A stretch of 64,000 bases of DNA from assembly GCF_002343915.1 (NCBI RefSeq), contig NZ_NETK01000001.1:9066001-9130000 (forward strand), given 5' to 3'. Positions 62,601 through 64,000 of this stretch are shown in pieces (the first letter of the stretch is position 1; each line of letters begins with the position of its first letter). Both the position numbers and the translations under genes were made by a program. Below the pieces are notes generated by a model. The model had not been told where the DNA came from. It searched no databases and saw only the letters and a program-made list of their open reading frames with translations. This stretch comes from Nannocystis exedens. GTDB taxonomy: Bacteria > Myxococcota_A > Polyangia > Nannocystales > Nannocystaceae.

Positions 62601-64000
62601 GCCCGACGTGTAGAGGACGTAGATCGCGTGATCCGGCCCGACGTGGACGGCAGGGGTCGTACGCGGCTGGTGCTGCCACGCGGGCGCGTCGAGCTCCACG
62701 ACCACCACCTCGTGCGGCGGGAGGCTGTCACGCAGGCGCGCCTGCGTGAGCAGCACGGCGGGCCGTGCGTCCGTCAGCATGAACGCCAGCCGCTCTTGCG
62801 GATAGCTCGGGTCGAGCGGCACGTAGGCCCCGCCCGCCTTCAGGATCGCCAGCAGCCCCACGACCATCTCGAGCGACCGCTCGACGCACAGCGCCACCAG
62901 CACCTCCGGGCCGACGCCCAGCCCGCGGAGGTGATGGGCCAGCTGGTTCGCGCGCTCGTCGAGCTCGCGGTACGTCCACTGCTGGTCGCCGAACACCAGG
63001 GCCACGGCGTCGGGCGTCCGCGCGGCCTGATCCTCGAACTGCTCGTGGATGCACCTCGCCGGCGGGTACGCCACCGCCGTGTCGTTCCACGCCGCCAGCT
63101 TCGCGTGCTCCGCCTCCGTCAGGAGGCCGAGCTCCGACAGGCGCCTGTCCGGGTGCGCGACCATGTCGAGAAGGACGGTTCGCAGGTGCCCCCAGAGCTG
63201 CTCGATGTCTTCGCCGCGGAGCGCTGCGGGTTCCCACATCCAGCGCAGGTCGAGGGTCGTTCCCGCCGCCACCGTGATGGCGAGCGGGTAGCTCGTCTGC
63301 TCGAAAGCCTGGAAATCCTCGATCGGCAGGACCTCGGCCTGCTGCGCCGCTTCGTCCACCGGGTAGTTCTCGAACACGAGGAGCGTGTCGAACAGCGCGC
63401 GACCTCCACCCACCGCGCTCGCCCGCTGCACCTCGTACAGCGGGGTCGCCTCGTGGACGCGCAGCTCGACCTGCTCGGCTTGCAGCCGCTGCAGCCATTC
63501 GACGACGCCCTCCGAGCCGGACCACCGAGCGCGCAGCGGCAACGTGTTGATGAACAGGCCCACCATCCGCTCGACGCCACGGAGAGGCGCGCTGCGACCG
63601 GAGGTCGTCATGCCGAAGACGACATCCGTCCGCCCCGTGATACGGCCGAGGACCTGCGCGAGCGCCCCTTGCACCACCGTGTTCAGGGTCAGCCCGTGCC
63701 GCCGCGCGAAGGCCGTGATCGCCTCGGTCTCGGCCGCGGTCAGCGAGGCATCACGGTGCCTGTGCTCCCGCGTCGCCGCCGCGGGCGGCGCCGCGGGCGG
63801 CGGGAACGGCAGCCGCGTCGGCTCCTCGACGCCGGCCAGGTACTCGGCGAAGAACGCCGACGACGCCTCCTGGTCTCGTGTCGCGAGCCAGGCGATGTAC
63901 CGCTCGTAGGCCACCGGCTCCGGCAGCGCGAGCCGGTGCCCGCCCCGGTGCGCAGCATAGGCGGCCTGCAGCTCTCCGAGCACGACCGGCATCGACCAGC
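53604..64000 (-). CDS. Non-ribosomal peptide synthetase, partial (5' end outside window)
   Basis: At least 3,462 residues; the frame is open to the right edge (the last visible codons read DGWS-like, the middle of a condensation domain). Order, 5' to 3': C1 (partial, 63992-63140), A1 (63130-61620), T1 (61560-61360, LGGHSLLAV), C2 (61300-59990, HHIITDEW), A2 (59950-58440), T2 (58400-58190), C3 (58110-56830), A3 (56800-55270), T3 (55230-55010, LGGDSILAL), E (55000-53680, HHLITDG). By the Stachelhaus positions A1 reads D-V-W-H-F-S-L-I-D, Ser-like. A2 reads D-G-V-S-T-A-S-I-F, not recognised. A3 reads D-I-L-Q-L-G-A-I-W, Gly-like. No thioesterase follows, so the chain continues elsewhere or is released by another enzyme. 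Stop overlaps the DUF6875-like start. Confidence 0.96.
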   Translation of the reverse strand, partial: WSMPVVLGELQAAYAAHRGGHRLALPEPVAYERYIAWLATRDQEASSAFFAEYLAGVEEPTRLPFPPPAAPPAAATREHRHRDASLTAAETEAITAFARRHGLTLNTVVQGALAQVLGRITGRTDVVFGMTTSGRSAPLRGVERMVGLFINTLPLRARWSGSEGVVEWLQRLQAEQVELRVHEATPLYEVQRASAVGGGRALFDTLLVFENYPVDEAAQQAEVLPIEDFQAFEQTSYPLAITVAAGTTLDLRWMWEPAALRGEDIEQLWGHLRTVLLDMVAHPDRRLSELGLLTEAEHAKLAAWNDTAVAYPPARCIHEQFEDQAARTPDAVALVFGDQQWTYRELDERANQLAHHLRGLGVGPEVLVALCVERSLEMVVGLLAILKAGGAYVPLDPSYPQERLAFMLTDARPAVLLTQARLRDSLPPHEVVVVELDAPAWQHQPRTTPAVHVGPDHAIYVLYTSGSTGRPKGVLNTHRGLDNRLRWMQRAYGLNASDAILQKTPLSFDVSGWELWWPLLEGARMVIAAPEGHKDPRYLAALIAARGVTVAHFVPSMLGVFLAATEPRERASLRHVFASGEALPAHLRAAWYAGSRGALHNLYGPTEAAIDVTSHACRPEETGPVPIGRPIDNTRTYVLDAALRPVPVGVAGELYLSGVQLARGYLRRPALTAERFVPDPFAPEAGARMYRTGDLARFRDDGAIEFLGRIDHQVKIRGVRIELGEIEAALAANPSVRDCVVVAREDASGDKRLVAYVVGDDATASELRAWLGARVPESMVPSAFVFLDALPLNPNGKIDRKALPSPEATRGAAETYVAPRTGVERALVAIWEELLEVRPIGVDDDFFALGGHSLLAVRVVSAVKARLGLGLTLATLLQRPTVAALAAWLDGMETRPAPALSPSPRGAAEPAYDGLAGTERRIWFVDKLAPEARSYQVPHVFVVRGALSEPALRQSVKRLAERQEILRTTYPEVDGVLTRRVAESASIPLRVEDVSALSESAREVALGAHLEAEIAVPFDLATGPLTRVLVVSLEAEHHVVLVLQHHIITDEWSSGVLLSELSRLYEACCRGETAELPALPYQFADYARAEQEALTTGGFAASRAYWKGRLAGVPRLELPIVRTAPGRGPEASVALGVPLEASRGLQALARDHGCTPFMAWYAALTAVLSRYSGQQDFGLGAVTANREVPGTADLLGFFTNTVVLRTDLSGDPTFAELLARARRTALDAYEHQALPFDVVVQELGLSRQAGENPLFDVTFFEVTPPTTGAASGWSPRLGAVPQGVTTAKNALAVSVQHAAEGTLVEVLYDTTRVSRTAAERLCGHLRTLVTDAAAHPDRRVSQLELLTDEETEKLAAWNDTPPTDPAARCIHERIAEQAAKAPQAVALEQDGRQLRYGEFEAQANRLAHHLRALGVGPEVRVAVCVERSFDMVVGLVAILKAGGAFVPLDPSSPPDRLSLLLAEADAPVLLTHADLEGRLSAPGVTVVRLDADAAQWASQPITPPASGVTLEHANYVVFTSGSTGKPKPVINEHRGLAARVAFQRQHIPVHPGDRILFSAAIAFDGAIVDWMLSLCNGATCVLPSNAHDAVEGIAECLEHRAITFSFIPPAMLRVLRCRAPALRHITLAGDKTPPSLVAQWAEGRQVLNSYGPTEFSIFAAQAWFDPARPERFSIGRPVHGVRIYLLDAAKRPVPIGMPGELHLAGVGLARGYLHRPAMTAERFVPDPFAKEPGARMYCTGDLARWNEDGELEFLGRADHQVKIRGFRVELGEIEAALSSHAAVASCVVVAREDTPGSSRLVAYVVAKDGALAAGSLREHLRSYLPDYMLPSAFVFLDALPLSANGKVDRKALPSPEATRGADETFTAPRTEVERTLVAIWEELLEVRPIGIDDDFFALGGHSLLAVRVAAAVKTRLGLGLTLATLLQRPTIAALAAWLDGMETRPAPVAALSPSPRGAAEPAYDGLAGTERRIWFVDKLAPEARSYQVPHVFVVRGALSEPALRQSVKRLAERQEILRTTYPEVDGVLTRRVAESASIPLRVEDVSALSEAAREAALRAHLEAEIGARFDLSTGPLTRVLVVSLEAERHVVLVLQHHIITDEWSSGVLLSELARLYEACCRGEAAELPALPYQFADYARAEQEALTTGGFAASRAYWKDRLAGVPRLELPIVRAAPARGPGLEASVALRVPLEASRGLQALARAHGCTPFMAWYAALTAVLSRYSGQTDFGLGAVIANREVPGTADLLGFFTNTVVLRTDLSGDPTFAELLARARRTALDAYEHQALPFDVVVQDQGLSRQAGENPLFDVTFFEVTPPTTGAVAGWSPLLDAVPTGVVTAKQALALGVLHDAEGTEVSLTYDTARVDAGAVERLGRHLQVLVRDAVLRPDKRLSQLDLLTAAEHAELAAWNDTAVAYPAERCIHELFEEQARRTPAAVALVFGEQQLTYQELDERSNQLAHHLRGLGVGPEVLVALCVERSLEMVVGLLGILKAGGAYVPLDPSYPQERLAFMLTDARPAVLLTQARLRDSLPPHEVVTVHLDAGAPVWQQPRTSPAVPVGPGHSSYVLYTSGSTGRPKGVQIPHAALTNLLHSFAEQTGIGPRDAMLAVTSMSFDIAGLELFMPLIRGASIHLASRDDASNGEALVSALDRATMMQATPATWRMVLDAGWKGERPLQVLCGGEAMTPDLAVELARRASPVWNAYGPTETTIWSALSRVDSGRSPVRLGRGIANTQLYVVDKDLRQTPVGIPGELYIGGAGLARGYLGRPALTAERFVPDPFSAAPGARMYRTGDLVRWDANGALEFLGRIDYQVKIRGFRIELGEIEAVLSSHPSVRACAVVVWEPAPGDRRLVAHVVLGEGGCTDDALREHLRAALPTYMVPSLFARLTALPLSPSGKVDRKALPPPDATRDAVEPSCVAPRTEAERVLAELWSAVLQRSPLGIHDNFFSLGGDSILALQVIGRAKRAGLHLTARDMFTHQTVAQLAQVVRRESAVLAEQEAVIGTVPLTPIQHWFLDGDPVDAHHYCPAMRWTPPPALSPELAAEALRVVAAQHDAVRLRYRRTESGWVQEHETGATIVLERVDLSALDRSARDAAAAEAVARLQRGMDLSRGPICRAAWLELGEGGAQLVLVMHHLITDGVSWRIVCEDLQHTCDALIAGRTPELGPKTTSLRQWSERLHAFIAGGGLSEELGYWQAQCARRMTPIVRDRDCAPGTFGDSRTVEVELSPAETGALLHAVGSAHGTEIDAVLLSALASALSAASGTDTVCVALQHHGREPVLADVDVSRTLGWFSSLFPLWLSVLPGCDPAVLLSDVREQLRSVPGRGLGYGWLRYAHPDANVRASLSVPMPVVFNYLGQYEAGSPWTFDGTAHTSISPSMALFHELVVSCIVVDGRLRLAWSFSSAVHETSTIERIAGAYLSSLRGLIACSTSADTFGGAPAGSSPARETGARGRREDTP
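57040..58470 (-). repeat. Intragenic duplication in the NRPS (partner 60195-61630)
   Basis: The T-C region of module 2 (57040-58470) and that of module 1 (60195-61630) are near-identical in DNA, offset by 3,153 bp over most of their length (3,159 after a 6-bp indel near 57450). The A domains between them differ strongly. The N-terminal A1 subdomain (62700-63060) is instead near-identical to the A3 subdomain (56395-56760). Confidence 0.85.

Overview
The window is very GC-rich (roughly 70% by eye) and reads like a chromosomal piece of a predator-type deltaproteobacterium (Myxococcota), most likely from the Nannocystis/Plesiocystis side. The reasons are the many lipoproteins with Thr/Ser/Gly/Asp-rich linkers after a lipobox Cys, CX4CH-type haem lipoproteins, eukaryote-like Ser/Thr kinases with a C-terminal membrane anchor, a PhoX-like protein ending in a MYXO-CTERM-like tail, PAS-STAS signalling proteins, and a large non-ribosomal peptide synthetase. 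This is inference from gene style; no 16S or other marker gene is present. I saw no tRNA, rRNA or CRISPR array.

1-6.3 kb is a graveyard. Two truncated IS630-type transposases in inverted orientation flank a 5'-truncated group II intron-type reverse transcriptase. A frameshifted SnoaL-like gene follows, then an intact leucine-rich-repeat lipoprotein. Next, two outward-facing IS66-type end remnants bracket a broken tandem Ser/Thr kinase gene. A 160-bp dispersed repeat at 5.8 kb recurs at 27.7 kb.

6.3-30.5 kb is mostly single genes. They encode two PAS-STAS (RsbR-like) proteins, a glutathione S-transferase, a tandem 2OG-Fe(II) oxygenase-like gene split by one in-frame TAG, several lipoproteins, an alpha/beta hydrolase, a secreted protein with four Cys-rich repeats, a GNAT acetyltransferase, an overlapping pair of haem proteins, a SUMF1/FGE-type lipoprotein, a secreted metalloprotease-like protein, a Tat-exported SDR, a polytopic membrane protein and an AraC-GyrI regulator.

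30.6-50.3 kb contains an orphan Eco57I/PglX-like adenine DNA methylase with a repetitive insert and a methyltransferase/LysR divergent pair. A TipA-type MerR gene follows with a clear 19-bp-spacer promoter whose operator is duplicated at the 3' end of the neighbouring Nudix gene. Then come an HlyD-type adaptor, a class-3-lipase-like protein lacking the nucleophile Ser, a Tat/MYXO-CTERM PhoX-like protein divergent from a Ser/Thr kinase, a metallophosphoesterase, and a membrane set (substrate-binding-like protein, SPFH protein, 62-aa membrane protein, DUF697 protein).

50.9-64 kb is the left end of a non-ribosomal peptide cluster. MbtH and a cyclic-peptide-type ABC exporter lie on the plus strand. 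They converge on a DUF6875-like gene and a huge NRPS on the minus strand, which runs off the right edge. The visible part is C(partial)-A-T-C-A-T-C-A-T-E with no thioesterase. The first A domain reads as Ser and the third as Gly-like. The T-C regions of two modules are near-identical duplicates about 3.15 kb apart.
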